A DNA stretch of 10,617 bases from assembly GCA_028097645.1 (NCBI GenBank), contig JAOHEU010000022.1:1-10617 (forward strand). The letters run 5' to 3'. Below are positions 1 through 6,514 of the stretch, in pieces. Under the pieces are notes generated by a model, which did not search any database, was not told where the DNA came from, and worked only from the letters and a program-made list of their open reading frames with translations. Numbering within the stretch: position 1 is the stretch's first letter; every line of letters starts with the position of its first letter. The translations under genes and the position numbers were made by a program. Source of the DNA: Candidatus Pelagibacter sp. GTDB lineage: Bacteria > Pseudomonadota > Alphaproteobacteria > Pelagibacterales > Pelagibacteraceae.

Positions 1-1625
1 AAGAAAATAAAAATTTTTTAGATTTAGAAAAAACTCAACTTGAAACTGTCATAAAAGTAAGTGGAAAAGTTGTTAGCCGTTCTGATGAGACGATTAATAA
101 AGAAATTGAAACTGGTGAAATTGAAGTAGTTATAAATGAATTTGAAATATTAGGGACTTGCAAAGAATTACCAATGCCAGTTTTTAGCGATCAAGAATAT
201 GCTGAAGAAATAAGATTAAAATATAGATTTTTAGATTTAAGAAGAAAAAAAATTCATGAAAATATAATTTTAAGATCAAAAGTGATTTCATATATCAGAA
301 ATGAAATGACTAAACTTGGTTTTTTAGAATTTCAAACACCAATTTTAACATCATCAAGTCCAGAAGGTGCAAGAGATTTTTTGGTTCCAAGCAGACTAAA
401 CCCTGGAAAATTTTATGCATTACCACAAGCACCTCAACAATTTAAACAATTAATAATGGTCTCTGGTTTTGATAAATATTTTCAAATTGCTCCTTGTTTT
501 AGAGATGAAGATGCTAGAGCCGATAGAAGTCCAGGGGAATTTTATCAATTAGATTTAGAAATGTCATTTGTAGAACAAGAAGATGTTTTTAATGTTGTTG
601 AAACTTTGATGGTTAATACTTTTAAGAAATTCTCAAATAAAAAACTATTGTACGATAAATTTCCAAAAATTTCATATGCTGATGCAATGTTAAATTATGG
701 AAGTGACAAGCCTGATTTAAGAAACCCATTACTTGTAAATGATATTACGGAAATATTTACAAGAGAAGATGTATCGTTTGAGATATTTAAAAAACTTGTA
801 AAATCTGGTTCAAAAGTCAGATGTATTTCAACTAAAAATACAAAAGATAAACCTAGAAGCTTTTTTGACAATATTGATAAATGGGCGAAAGAACAGGGTG
901 CTTCTGGATTAGCATATTTTACTTTTGAAAAAGAAGATCAACTTTCAGCTAAAGGACCGATTGGAAAGTTTTTTTCTAAAGAAGCTTTAGAAAAAATTAT
1001 GAAACAAACTAACTCAGAAGTAGGTGATAGTATTTTCATGGCATGTGGAAAGCAAAATGATCTAGAAAAAATTACCTCACTCGCTAGAGATAAAATAGCA
1101 AAAGATCTAGATTTAATTGACGATGATATTTTTGCATTTTGTTGGATTGTTGATTATCCAATGTTTGAAAAAGATGAAGTAACTGATAAAATTGAGTTTA
1201 GTCATAATCCATTTTCTATGCCACAAGGAAATTTAACTGAAGAAAATTTTGAAAAACCTTTAGATATATTGGCTTATCAATACGATATTGTCTGTAATGG
1301 TATTGAACTTTCTTCTGGTGCTATAAGAAACCATAAACCAGAACTCATGTATAAACTTTTTTCAATAGCAGGCTATGACAAGAAACTAGTAGATGAAAAA
1401 TTTAGTGGTATGATTAATGCATTAAGTTATGGAGCCCCACCTCATGGAGGAATAGCCCCTGGTATTGATAGAATAGTAATGTTACTAGCGAATGAAAAAA
1501 ATATTAGAGAAGTAACAATGTTCCCTATGAATCAAAATGCGCAAGACTTAATGATGAAAGCTCCATCTGAAGTGAGCGAGGACCAATTAAAAGAACTTGG
1601 TATTGCTATAAAAAGTAAGAAATAA
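1..1625 (+). CDS. aspS: Aspartyl-tRNA synthetase, 5' end outside window
   Basis: Class II aminoacyl-tRNA synthetase that joins aspartate to tRNA-Asp in the cytoplasm. The reading frame is open from base 3 through the stop at 1623-1625 (about 540 codons), so roughly the first 50 residues of a ~590-residue protein are missing. An ATG at 174 is internal: the upstream codons continue the end of the N-terminal anticodon-binding OB fold (EIEVVINEFEIL, then LPMPV). Motif 1 lies near 290-370 (FLEFQTPILT, SPEGARDF), motif 2 near 498-560 (FRDEDARADRSPGEF) and motif 3 at 1431-1485 (GAPPHGGIAPGIDRIVML). The bacterial-type insertion domain lies between motifs 2 and 3, and the tail NAQDLMMKAPSEV is typical. 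Alphaproteobacterial AspRS is often non-discriminating and works with GatCAB to make Asn-tRNA; whether this one does cannot be read here. It converges with the next gene across 2 bp. Confidence 0.97.
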   Translation, partial: ENKNFLDLEKTQLETVIKVSGKVVSRSDETINKEIETGEIEVVINEFEILGTCKELPMPVFSDQEYAEEIRLKYRFLDLRRKKIHENIILRSKVISYIRNEMTKLGFLEFQTPILTSSSPEGARDFLVPSRLNPGKFYALPQAPQQFKQLIMVSGFDKYFQIAPCFRDEDARADRSPGEFYQLDLEMSFVEQEDVFNVVETLMVNTFKKFSNKKLLYDKFPKISYADAMLNYGSDKPDLRNPLLVNDITEIFTREDVSFEIFKKLVKSGSKVRCISTKNTKDKPRSFFDNIDKWAKEQGASGLAYFTFEKEDQLSAKGPIGKFFSKEALEKIMKQTNSEVGDSIFMACGKQNDLEKITSLARDKIAKDLDLIDDDIFAFCWIVDYPMFEKDEVTDKIEFSHNPFSMPQGNLTEENFEKPLDILAYQYDIVCNGIELSSGAIRNHKPELMYKLFSIAGYDKKLVDEKFSGMINALSYGAPPHGGIAPGIDRIVMLLANEKNIREVTMFPMNQNAQDLMMKAPSEVSEDQLKELGIAIKSKK

Positions 1626-1638
1626 AATTATTTTTTAC
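1615..1638. repeat. Inverted repeat over the two facing stop codons
   Basis: Arms 1615-1625 (GTAAGAAATAA) and 1628-1638 (TTATTTTTTAC) are complementary except for one position, which is a G.U wobble in the plus-strand RNA, with a 2-nt spacer. Each arm contains one gene's stop codon and its last two Lys codons. It could act as a weak bidirectional terminator, but it has almost no G/C and may simply reflect both proteins ending in Lys-Lys-stop. Confidence 0.4.
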
Positions 1639-2452
1639 CTTTTAAACTTATTTTAACGTCTGAAAGATCTACTAAATTTTTCTTATAATTATTTCTTACA
1701 AAACCTTTACTGGTTATATCTTTTACAATTTTTAACAATTGGTTTTGGTCTTCAGATTGATTTTCTTCATTTATAGCTGACTCGCTACCACCAATTGAGG
1801 GTGTATGAGCTAGATCTTCTCTATTTTGGTATGATATTGCTAATTCTCTAAAAATATAATCTAGTATTGAACTTGCACTTAGTATTCTGTCATTACCATG
1901 CACTTTTCCAGATGGTTCAAACTTTGTGCCAACAAATGCACTTATGAATTCATCAAGTGGCACACCATATTGAAGTCCTAATGAGACGGCTATCGCAAAA
2001 TTATTCATTAGAGCTTTTACTAACTCTCCTTCTTTGCTTGTATCAATAAAAATTTCTCCTATTTTGCCATCCTCGTACTCACCAGTATGTAAGTAAACCT
2101 TATGATCTCCAATAGTAGCTTTTTGGATGTAACCTTTTCTTCTATCCGGCATTCCAAATCTTTTACCACCTCTTTCAGATGATTTGTTGAATTTTGCAAT
2201 AATGTTTTCTTTGTTTTCTGTACTAGCTTGGTTCACTTCAGCTACGACTTCTACCTTTTTACCTTCAATGACTTTATTATTATTTGGATCAAGACTTTTT
2301 GTTTTACGATTATCAAGTTTTACGTCTAGTACCTCGAATTTTCCATCATCTCTTTTTTCAAGATTTTTTAACTCTGTTTCATTTATATCATCCAAGTAAT
2401 GATTAACTTTAAACGTACATGTGTAGTAAGTCTCAACTAAATATTTTGCCAT
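1628..2452 (-). CDS. Stand-alone C-terminal (TSCPD/NrdJb-like) domain of class II ribonucleotide reductase
   Basis: A 274-residue protein. Residues 100-215 match the region that closes alphaproteobacterial adenosylcobalamin-dependent ribonucleotide reductase (NrdJ): [79 protein letters not shown]. The tail TSKGFVRNN also resembles the NrdJ C terminus. The N-terminal 55 residues ([27 protein letters not shown]) form a separate small segment with the only cysteine, followed by a low-complexity linker (56-99). The catalytic barrel with its active-site cysteines and cobalamin site is absent, and no NrdJa-like gene is adjacent. In Pseudomonas aeruginosa NrdJ is naturally split into NrdJa and NrdJb; here only an NrdJb-like part is visible, so its role is unknown. 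The start at 2450-2452 has a GGAG Shine-Dalgarno. The gene diverges from the complex I subunit gene and converges on aspS. Confidence 0.8.
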   Translation of the reverse strand: MAKYLVETYYTCTFKVNHYLDDINETELKNLEKRDDGKFEVLDVKLDNRKTKSLDPNNNKVIEGKKVEVVAEVNQASTENKENIIAKFNKSSERGGKRFGMPDRRKGYIQKATIGDHKVYLHTGEYEDGKIGEIFIDTSKEGELVKALMNNFAIAVSLGLQYGVPLDEFISAFVGTKFEPSGKVHGNDRILSASSILDYIFRELAISYQNREDLAHTPSIGGSESAINEENQSEDQNQLLKIVKDITSKGFVRNNYKKNLVDLSDVKISLKGKK

Positions 2453-2566
2453 TTAACTCCAATTTAAATTTTAATTTGAATATTGAATCAATTAATTTAT
2501 ATACAAATTCATATTTTAGTCTAATTTAAATTATACAATTTTTAATTGAATAAATAAATAAATTTT
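2453..2566. promoter_or_regulatory. Divergent promoter region, NrdJb-like gene / NDUFA12-like gene
   Basis: These 114 bp are almost pure A/T and lie between two divergent start codons, so both promoters should lie here or inside the genes. A perfect TATAAT reads on the minus strand at 2530-2535, overlapping a plus-strand TATACA at 2532-2537 within an imperfect palindrome (AATTATACAATT, 2529-2540). A second plus-strand candidate is TTGAAT at 2476-2481 with TATACA at 2500-2505 (18-bp spacer). In DNA this AT-rich, -10-like hexamers arise by chance, so the exact elements are uncertain. No riboswitch or operator was recognised. Confidence 0.4.
2457..2460 (-). promoter_or_regulatory. Shine-Dalgarno for the NrdJb-like gene
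   Basis: Read on the minus strand, GGAG sits 4 nt before the ATG (TTGGAGTTAAATG). It supports the start at 2452. It is one of only two convincing Shine-Dalgarno sequences in the window. Confidence 0.65.
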
Positions 2567-2926
2567 ATGTTGACACTTTTAAAAAAAATTTTCACTTGGT
2601 GGAATCGAGATACCTTTGGTACTAGATTAAAAACAATTTTTTTTGGAAAATTAGTTGGTAGTGATGAGCTTGGTAACAAATATTATGAAAGTAAAAATGG
2701 AAAGAGATGGATTATTTATGCGAATACTATTGATGCCTCTAAAATACCAGTGGAATGGTACTCTTGGATTCATTTTACACCTAATAAAATAGAAAAAACG
2801 CATGAACTTAAAAAATATGATTGGCAAAAACCTCATCAATCTAATTTAACTGGCACTAACAAAGCGTATTATCCAAACAAAGATAAAGATGGAATCAAAA
2901 AGAAATATTCTAGCTGGAAACAATAA
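2567..2926 (+). CDS. NADH:ubiquinone oxidoreductase 17.2 kDa (NDUFA12/B17.2-like) subunit
   Basis: A 119-residue protein of the NDUFA12 family, an accessory subunit of respiratory complex I shared by mitochondria and alphaproteobacteria. It is expected to sit on the peripheral arm at the cytoplasmic face of the inner membrane. Recognisable family features are WWNRDTFGTRL near the N terminus, DELGNKYYES followed by KRWIIY, then IPVEWYSWIHF (residues 60-71), and the C-terminal DWQKPHQSNLTGTNKAYYP block with a final YSSW. There is no signal peptide or membrane segment. In alphaproteobacteria this gene commonly lies outside the nuo operon next to a DUF2155 gene, as here. The start at 2567 has no Shine-Dalgarno (the leader is AAATAAATAAATTTT). 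The last 38 nt overlap the next gene, suggesting co-transcription and possibly translational coupling. Confidence 0.9.
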   Translation: MLTLLKKIFTWWNRDTFGTRLKTIFFGKLVGSDELGNKYYESKNGKRWIIYANTIDASKIPVEWYSWIHFTPNKIEKTHELKKYDWQKPHQSNLTGTNKAYYPNKDKDGIKKKYSSWKQ

Positions 2927-3293
2927 ATTTAATTTTTATTTTTTTATTTTAGTTTATTTTTTTTTAATAAATCACTCATTTGCAAAAGATAATACTGAAG
3001 GTGTTTTTACAGATTTGAAAATTTTAGATAAAATTAGTTCAAAAAATACCTTAGTAAAATTGAAAAATGGAGAGCTAATTACATTCAAAGATCTCTCTAT
3101 AAAAAGTTTAAAGTGTAAAAATTCAGAATTTGATGATAATCCTGAAATTACTGCCTATATACAGGTTAAAGATCTAACTGACGAAAATAATAATGAGGTA
3201 TTTGTATTTAATGGCTGGATGTTTTCATCAAGCCCATCAATTACTCCATTTGATCATCCAGTATATGATGTTTGGCTTATTAAATGCTATTAG
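2889..3293 (+). CDS. Exported DUF2155-family protein
   Basis: A 134-residue protein whose C-terminal half is the DUF2155 domain, an alphaproteobacterial family without an established function. The diagnostic core is FNGWMFSSSPSITPFDHPVYDVW (in two blocks, residues 107-116 and 117-129). Cys76 (SLKCKN) and Cys133 (IKCY) bracket the domain and could form a disulfide after export. The N terminus carries basic residues, a hydrophobic run at about 14-28 (FNFYFFILVYFFLIN) and a plausible signal peptidase I site after Ser-Phe-Ala32, so it is probably periplasmic. The ATG at 2889 lies inside the upstream gene. No ATG occurs further downstream before the signal peptide, so the 38-nt overlap is preferred over a shorter form. 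Its stop codon overlaps that of convergent accC. Confidence 0.85.
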   Translation: MESKRNILAGNNKFNFYFFILVYFFLINHSFAKDNTEGVFTDLKILDKISSKNTLVKLKNGELITFKDLSIKSLKCKNSEFDDNPEITAYIQVKDLTDENNNEVFVFNGWMFSSSPSITPFDHPVYDVWLIKCY

Positions 3294-4627
3294 ACTATAG
3301 TATCTTTATCTAACCAACTTACGCTAAAATCAGAATTAATAAATTTTTTATGACTAAGTAGTTTTTTATGAAGAGGAATAGTTGTGGTAATTCCCTCTAT
3401 TACAAATTCATCTAGAGACCTGTTCATTCTTTGAATTGCCTCAGTCCTATTTCTTCCATGACAGATTAGTTTGCAAACCATACTATCGTAATAAGGAGTA
3501 ACTTTATATCCTTGAAAAATAGCTCCATCCACTCTTGTTCTAAAACCAGATGGTTGGTGACACATACCGATAGTTCCAGGAGACGGTTGAAAGTTTTTAC
3601 TTGCATCCTCTGCGTTTATTCTACATTCAATTGCATGGCCTCTTGGGTTTATATCACTTTGTTTCAGTGCCGTTTCCCCAGAAAAAGCAATCCAAATTTG
3701 TTCCTTAATGATATCAATACCAGTTACCATTTCTGTTACAGGGTGTTCAACTTGTACCCTTGTATTCATTTCAAGAAAATAAAATTTTCCATCCTCATAA
3801 ATAAACTCTACAGTTCCAGCACCCATATATCCAATTTTCGTAACCATCTTCACAGTTCTTTCAAATAAATCTTTTCTAATTTCATCATTAAGAACAGGGC
3901 TCGGTGTTTCCTCAATTAATTTTTGATGTCTTCTTTGGACAGAACAATCTCTTTCATGAAGGTGAACAACATTATTTTTACCTGCTAAAATTTGAACTTC
4001 TATATGTCTTGGATTTTGAAAAAACTTTTCAATGTAAACTTCATCATTACCAAAATATTTTTGTGCTTCTGATTTTGCAGTAGAAAATAAGGTTTCAAAT
4101 TCTTCTTCTTTGTATACAATTTTCATGCCTTTTCCACCACCACCACCTGATGCTTTGATTAAGACAGGAAATCCAATTTTTTTACATAGTTCTTTAGCTT
4201 GAGCTATATCGGTCACACCTCCCTCAGATCCTTCAATTACCGGTAAACCGTTCTCTTTAGCAATTCTCTTTGCTTGAATTTTATCACCCATCATTTCTAT
4301 ATGTTTTGATGATGCGCCAATAAAACTAATTTTATTTTCTTCAAGAATTTTTGCAAAACTAGCGTTTTCAGATAAAAATCCATAGCCAGGATGTACAGCG
4401 TCAGCATTAGTAAGTTCTATTGCTGACATTAAATTGGGAATATTTAAATAACTGTTTGCAGGCTGGTGAGATCCTATACAGACACTTTCATCTGCCATTC
4501 TTACATGCATACTTTCTCTATCAACATCAGAATGAACAGCTACTGTTAGAATTCCCCATTCTTTACAGGCTCTAATAATTCTAACTGCAATTTCCCCACG
4601 GTTTGCAATTAAGATTTTTTTAAACAT
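3290..4627 (-). CDS. accC: Acetyl-CoA carboxylase, biotin carboxylase subunit
   Basis: ATP-grasp enzyme that carboxylates the biotin carried on AccB using ATP and bicarbonate, the first half-reaction of malonyl-CoA synthesis for fatty acids (cytoplasm). The full 445-residue length matches the family. Visible features are the N-terminal biotin carboxylase fold (KILIANRGEIAVRIIRA, residues 4-20; HPGYGFLSENA, 79-89), the glycine-rich ATP lid (GGGGGKGMK, 161-169), the catalytic region RDCSVQRRHQKLIEE (226-240), and EMNTRVQVEHPVTE (286-299) with the metal-binding Glu and catalytic Arg. The C-terminal region contains GHAIECRINAED. The start at 4625-4627 follows the accB stop by 4 bp, with only a weak GAG upstream. 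It is the last gene of aroQ-accB-accC. In many alphaproteobacteria aat follows accC; here DUF2155 abuts it tail to tail instead. Confidence 0.98.
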   Translation of the reverse strand: MFKKILIANRGEIAVRIIRACKEWGILTVAVHSDVDRESMHVRMADESVCIGSHQPANSYLNIPNLMSAIELTNADAVHPGYGFLSENASFAKILEENKISFIGASSKHIEMMGDKIQAKRIAKENGLPVIEGSEGGVTDIAQAKELCKKIGFPVLIKASGGGGGKGMKIVYKEEEFETLFSTAKSEAQKYFGNDEVYIEKFFQNPRHIEVQILAGKNNVVHLHERDCSVQRRHQKLIEETPSPVLNDEIRKDLFERTVKMVTKIGYMGAGTVEFIYEDGKFYFLEMNTRVQVEHPVTEMVTGIDIIKEQIWIAFSGETALKQSDINPRGHAIECRINAEDASKNFQPSPGTIGMCHQPSGFRTRVDGAIFQGYKVTPYYDSMVCKLICHGRNRTEAIQRMNRSLDEFVIEGITTTIPLHKKLLSHKKFINSDFSVSWLDKDTIV

Positions 4628-4631
4628 TTGT

Positions 4632-5066
4632 TTACTCTAGAATAATAATAGTTTGACCAAACTCGACAGGGTGACCATCTTCAACACAAATTTCTTTTAC
4701 AACACCATCAGCAGTTGATGGTACATGATTCATTGTTTTCATTGCCTCAACAATCATAATGGTATCACCTTTTTTAATTTTTTTTCCTACCTCAACAAAT
4801 TTTTTTGCCCCAGGTTCTGGCGCGTGGTAAGCTGTTCCAATAATTGGTGAAGTAATTTCGGTACCAGATTTAACATTAGGTTTTTCAGAAACATTTTCAT
4901 TTCTAGCACTAATATTTGAAGATGTTGTAACTGGTTGATTGCTAATCGACACACTGTTTTTAGAAACTTTAATCTTGGTGTCTTTTTCAGTAATTTCTAT
5001 CTCAGTGAGATTAAATTCTTCTAAATAGTCACTTAACTCTTTGATAATGCTTTTATCTATTTTCAT
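4632..5066 (-). CDS. accB: Biotin carboxyl carrier protein of acetyl-CoA carboxylase
   Basis: A 144-residue carrier protein whose biotin shuttles CO2 from AccC to the carboxyltransferase (AccAD). Biotin attaches at Lys110 in the motif VEAMKTMN (106-113). Residues 71-144 form the biotinyl/lipoyl domain (SPIIGTAYHAPEPGAKKFVEVG, then GDTIMIVEAMK, ending GQTIIILE). The APEPGAKKF segment corresponds to the 'thumb' of bacterial BCCP. Residues 1-35 form the usual N-terminal assembly region, and 36-70 are a Ser/Asn/Thr-rich flexible linker. The start ATG (5064-5066) lies inside the end of aroQ, a 14-nt overlap (5053-5066), with no clear Shine-Dalgarno, suggesting reinitiation or coupling. E. coli AccB represses its own operon; nothing in this sequence shows whether that occurs here. 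Confidence 0.97.
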   Translation of the reverse strand: MKIDKSIIKELSDYLEEFNLTEIEITEKDTKIKVSKNSVSISNQPVTTSSNISARNENVSEKPNVKSGTEITSPIIGTAYHAPEPGAKKFVEVGKKIKKGDTIMIVEAMKTMNHVPSTADGVVKEICVEDGHPVEFGQTIIILE

Positions 5067-5502
5067 TTTTTAAGATCTTTTCTATTGAAATTATGGCCAA
5101 AATATATCCTTCCACACCTAATCCAAAAATTCCTCCAGTTGCTATATCGCTTATTAGAGATTTATGCCTGAATTCTTCTCTTTTATATATATTTGATATA
5201 TGTAATTCAATTATTGGTTTTTTGAACAGATCAAGAGCATCTCTGATTGCAACTGAGGTGTGAGTAAAACCAGCAGCATTAATTATCATTCCGTCATATT
5301 TTTTTCTAGCATCCTGAATTAAATTTACTAATTCTCCTTCAATATTTGATTGAGCAAATTCTAATTCAATACCAATTTTGTTGGACTCTTTTAAACAGTT
5401 TTCTTTTAATTGATCAAAAGTAGTGGAACCATATTGTGATTGTTCTCTTTCGCCTAATAGATTAAGATTTGGACCATTAATAATAATAATTTTATTATTC
5501 AT
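5053..5502 (-). CDS. aroQ: 3-dehydroquinate dehydratase, type II
   Basis: A 149-residue type II dehydroquinase that converts 3-dehydroquinate to 3-dehydroshikimate in the shikimate pathway (cytoplasmic, usually a dodecamer). The N-terminal GPNLNLLG motif is at residues 10-17. Catalytic Arg19 and Tyr24 lie in the lid loop GEREQSQYG, followed by INAAGFTHTSVAIRDAL (74-90) with the active-site Asn75 and His81, and ELHISN (99-104) with catalytic His101. REEFRHKS supplies Arg112. The lid reads REQSQYG where most relatives have REPxxYG, but the catalytic residues are kept. The gene is first in the aroQ-accB-accC operon, an order common in alphaproteobacteria. The start at 5500-5502 is only 16 bp from the divergent thiS start, so its promoter must overlap thiS or produce a very short leader. 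Confidence 0.96.
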   Translation of the reverse strand: MNNKIIIINGPNLNLLGEREQSQYGSTTFDQLKENCLKESNKIGIELEFAQSNIEGELVNLIQDARKKYDGMIINAAGFTHTSVAIRDALDLFKKPIIELHISNIYKREEFRHKSLISDIATGGIFGLGVEGYILAIISIEKILKNENR

Positions 5503-5518
5503 TCAATTCTTATATACG
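5469..5518. promoter_or_regulatory. Very short divergent promoter zone, aroQ / thiS
   Basis: Only 16 bp (5503-5518) separate the two divergent ATGs. For thiS, TTGGAC (5469-5474) and TATTAT (5493-5498), spaced 18 bp, form a plausible sigma-70 promoter inside the aroQ coding region, giving a leader of about 14 nt. For aroQ, a minus-strand TATATA at 5511-5516 would start transcription within a few bases of the ATG. There is no room for a TPP riboswitch before thiS. The assignments are visual and tentative. Confidence 0.35.
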
Positions 5519-5737
5519 ATGAAAAAAATAAAAAAAATAAAAATTAAAGTGAATGGTAAATATAAGTCTGTACCTGAAAAATATAAGATTTCAGACTTAG
5601 TAAAAGATCTTAAGATTCCTCTTCAAAAAGTAGCAATTGAACTCAATCAAGAGATAATGGATAAAAAGAAAGTTAGTAAAATTACATTAAAAAAGGATGA
5701 TAAAATGGAGATAGTTCATTTTATTGGGGGAGGTTAA
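5519..5737 (+). CDS. thiS: Sulfur carrier protein ThiS
   Basis: A 72-residue ubiquitin-like protein that, as C-terminal thiocarboxylate, delivers sulfur to ThiG for the thiazole ring of thiamine. It begins MKKIKKIKIKVNGK, has the beta-grasp spacing (ISDLVKDLKI, VAIELNQEIM, KDDKMEIVHFIGGG) and ends in the essential Gly-Gly. An in-frame ATG at 5423 would add 32 residues, but these are just aroQ read antisense and do not belong to the family, so 5519 is the start. The very basic N terminus is Lys-rich because of strong A bias. ThiS is activated by an adenylyltransferase (ThiF or a MoeB-like enzyme), and neither is nearby. The gene abuts thiG with no intervening base. Confidence 0.93.
   Translation: MKKIKKIKIKVNGKYKSVPEKYKISDLVKDLKIPLQKVAIELNQEIMDKKKVSKITLKKDDKMEIVHFIGGG
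5729..5734 (+). promoter_or_regulatory. Strong Shine-Dalgarno for thiG inside the last thiS codons
   Basis: GGAGGT, a perfect anti-16S match, lies within the final Gly-Gly codons of thiS, 3 nt (the stop TAA) before the thiG ATG at 5738. The spacing is somewhat short, but it is the best ribosome-binding site in the window and fixes the thiG start. Confidence 0.7.
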
Positions 5738-6514
5738 ATGAAAAATGACAATATAGTTATAGCAAAAAAAAAATTTAATTCTCGATTAATTGTAGGTACT
5801 GGTAAGTATAAAAATATGCTTGAGTGTGCAAAGGCTATTAAACTTTCTGGAGCAGAAATTGTAACCGTTGCTGTAAGAAGAGTAAATATAACTGATAAAA
5901 AAAAACCTCTTCTTATGGATTATATTGATCCAAAGAAAATCACTTATTTACCGAATACGGCAGGATGTTTTACTTCAGAAGAAGCTTTAAGAACGCTTCG
6001 ACTGGCAAGGGAAATTGGTGGTTGGAAATTAGTAAAACTGGAAGTGTTAGGAGATAAACAAAATTTATTCCCTGACATGATTGAGACTTTAAAATCAACA
6101 GAGGTTTTGGCTAAAGAAGGGTTTAAAGTTATGGTTTATTGTAATGATGACCCCCTCATGGCAAAACGTTTAGAAAATTCAGGTGCAGACGCGATAATGC
6201 CTTTAGCAGCTCCTATTGGTTCTGGTTTAGGCATTCAAAATAAAACAAATATTCAAATTATCAGAAATCAAACTAAATTACCTCTAATCATTGATGCGGG
6301 TTTAGGTCAAGCATCAGATGCAACTATTGCAATGGAGTTAGGTTGTGATGGTGTTTTAGTTAACACTGCAATTGCTAAAGCAAAAAAACCATATGATATG
6401 GCTCTTGCCTTTAAGAATGCTGTAATTGCTGGGAGACAATCTTTTTTAGCAGGACGTATTAATAAATATTTATACGGAAATGCATCTTCACCAAAAACAG
6501 GAATTATTAAATAA
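5738..6514 (+). CDS. thiG: Thiazole synthase
   Basis: A 258-residue TIM-barrel enzyme that condenses 1-deoxy-D-xylulose 5-phosphate, the ThiS thiocarboxylate and dehydroglycine (made by ThiO or ThiH) into the thiazole phosphate precursor of thiamine. The family signatures are all present: RLIVGTGKY (16-24), [11 protein letters not shown] (39-48), LPNTAGC (71-77), and [10 protein letters not shown] (97-106) with the substrate Schiff-base lysine at about Lys100. Further motifs are VMVYCNDDP (131-139), [12 protein letters not shown] (155-166), [12 protein letters not shown] (184-195) and [11 protein letters not shown] (205-215). The length is typical. It is co-transcribed with thiS. The thiC, thiO and thiE genes often clustered with thiSG in other bacteria are absent here. 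SAR11 cells are known to lack thiC and to need the pyrimidine moiety, which fits but is not shown by this window. The 3' end overlaps rne by 8 bp. Confidence 0.97.
   Translation: MKNDNIVIAKKKFNSRLIVGTGKYKNMLECAKAIKLSGAEIVTVAVRRVNITDKKKPLLMDYIDPKKITYLPNTAGCFTSEEALRTLRLAREIGGWKLVKLEVLGDKQNLFPDMIETLKSTEVLAKEGFKVMVYCNDDPLMAKRLENSGADAIMPLAAPIGSGLGIQNKTNIQIIRNQTKLPLIIDAGLGQASDATIAMELGCDGVLVNTAIAKAKKPYDMALAFKNAVIAGRQSFLAGRINKYLYGNASSPKTGIIK

Noticed and set aside
174..176. ATG at 174 as the aspS start
   Set aside because: The same frame is open upstream to base 3 and encodes the expected end of the AspRS OB fold, so the gene continues beyond the left edge.
2184..2399. 71-codon plus-strand open frame
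   Set aside because: Lies wholly antisense within the NrdJb-like gene; Ser/Phe-rich translation typical of reversed Lys/Glu-rich coding DNA.
2570..2575. Perfect TTGACA hexamer
   Set aside because: It is codons 2-3 of the NDUFA12-like gene (ATG TTG ACA) with no fitting -10 or downstream gene start; taken as chance.
2651..2839. 62-codon minus-strand open frame
   Set aside because: Antisense to the NDUFA12-like gene, which has clear family motifs; the frame has none.
3512..3868. 118-codon plus-strand open frame
   Set aside because: Antisense inside accC, whose catalytic motifs are conserved on the other strand; no recognisable domain.
5423..5518. Upstream in-frame ATG that would extend thiS by 32 residues
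   Set aside because: The added stretch is aroQ read antisense (GPNLNLLG region) and gives a hydrophobic leader foreign to ThiS; 5519 gives the normal ThiS length.
5503..5518. TPP riboswitch upstream of thiS
   Set aside because: Sixteen bases are too few, and no THI-box-like sequence was seen in the adjoining aroQ coding region.
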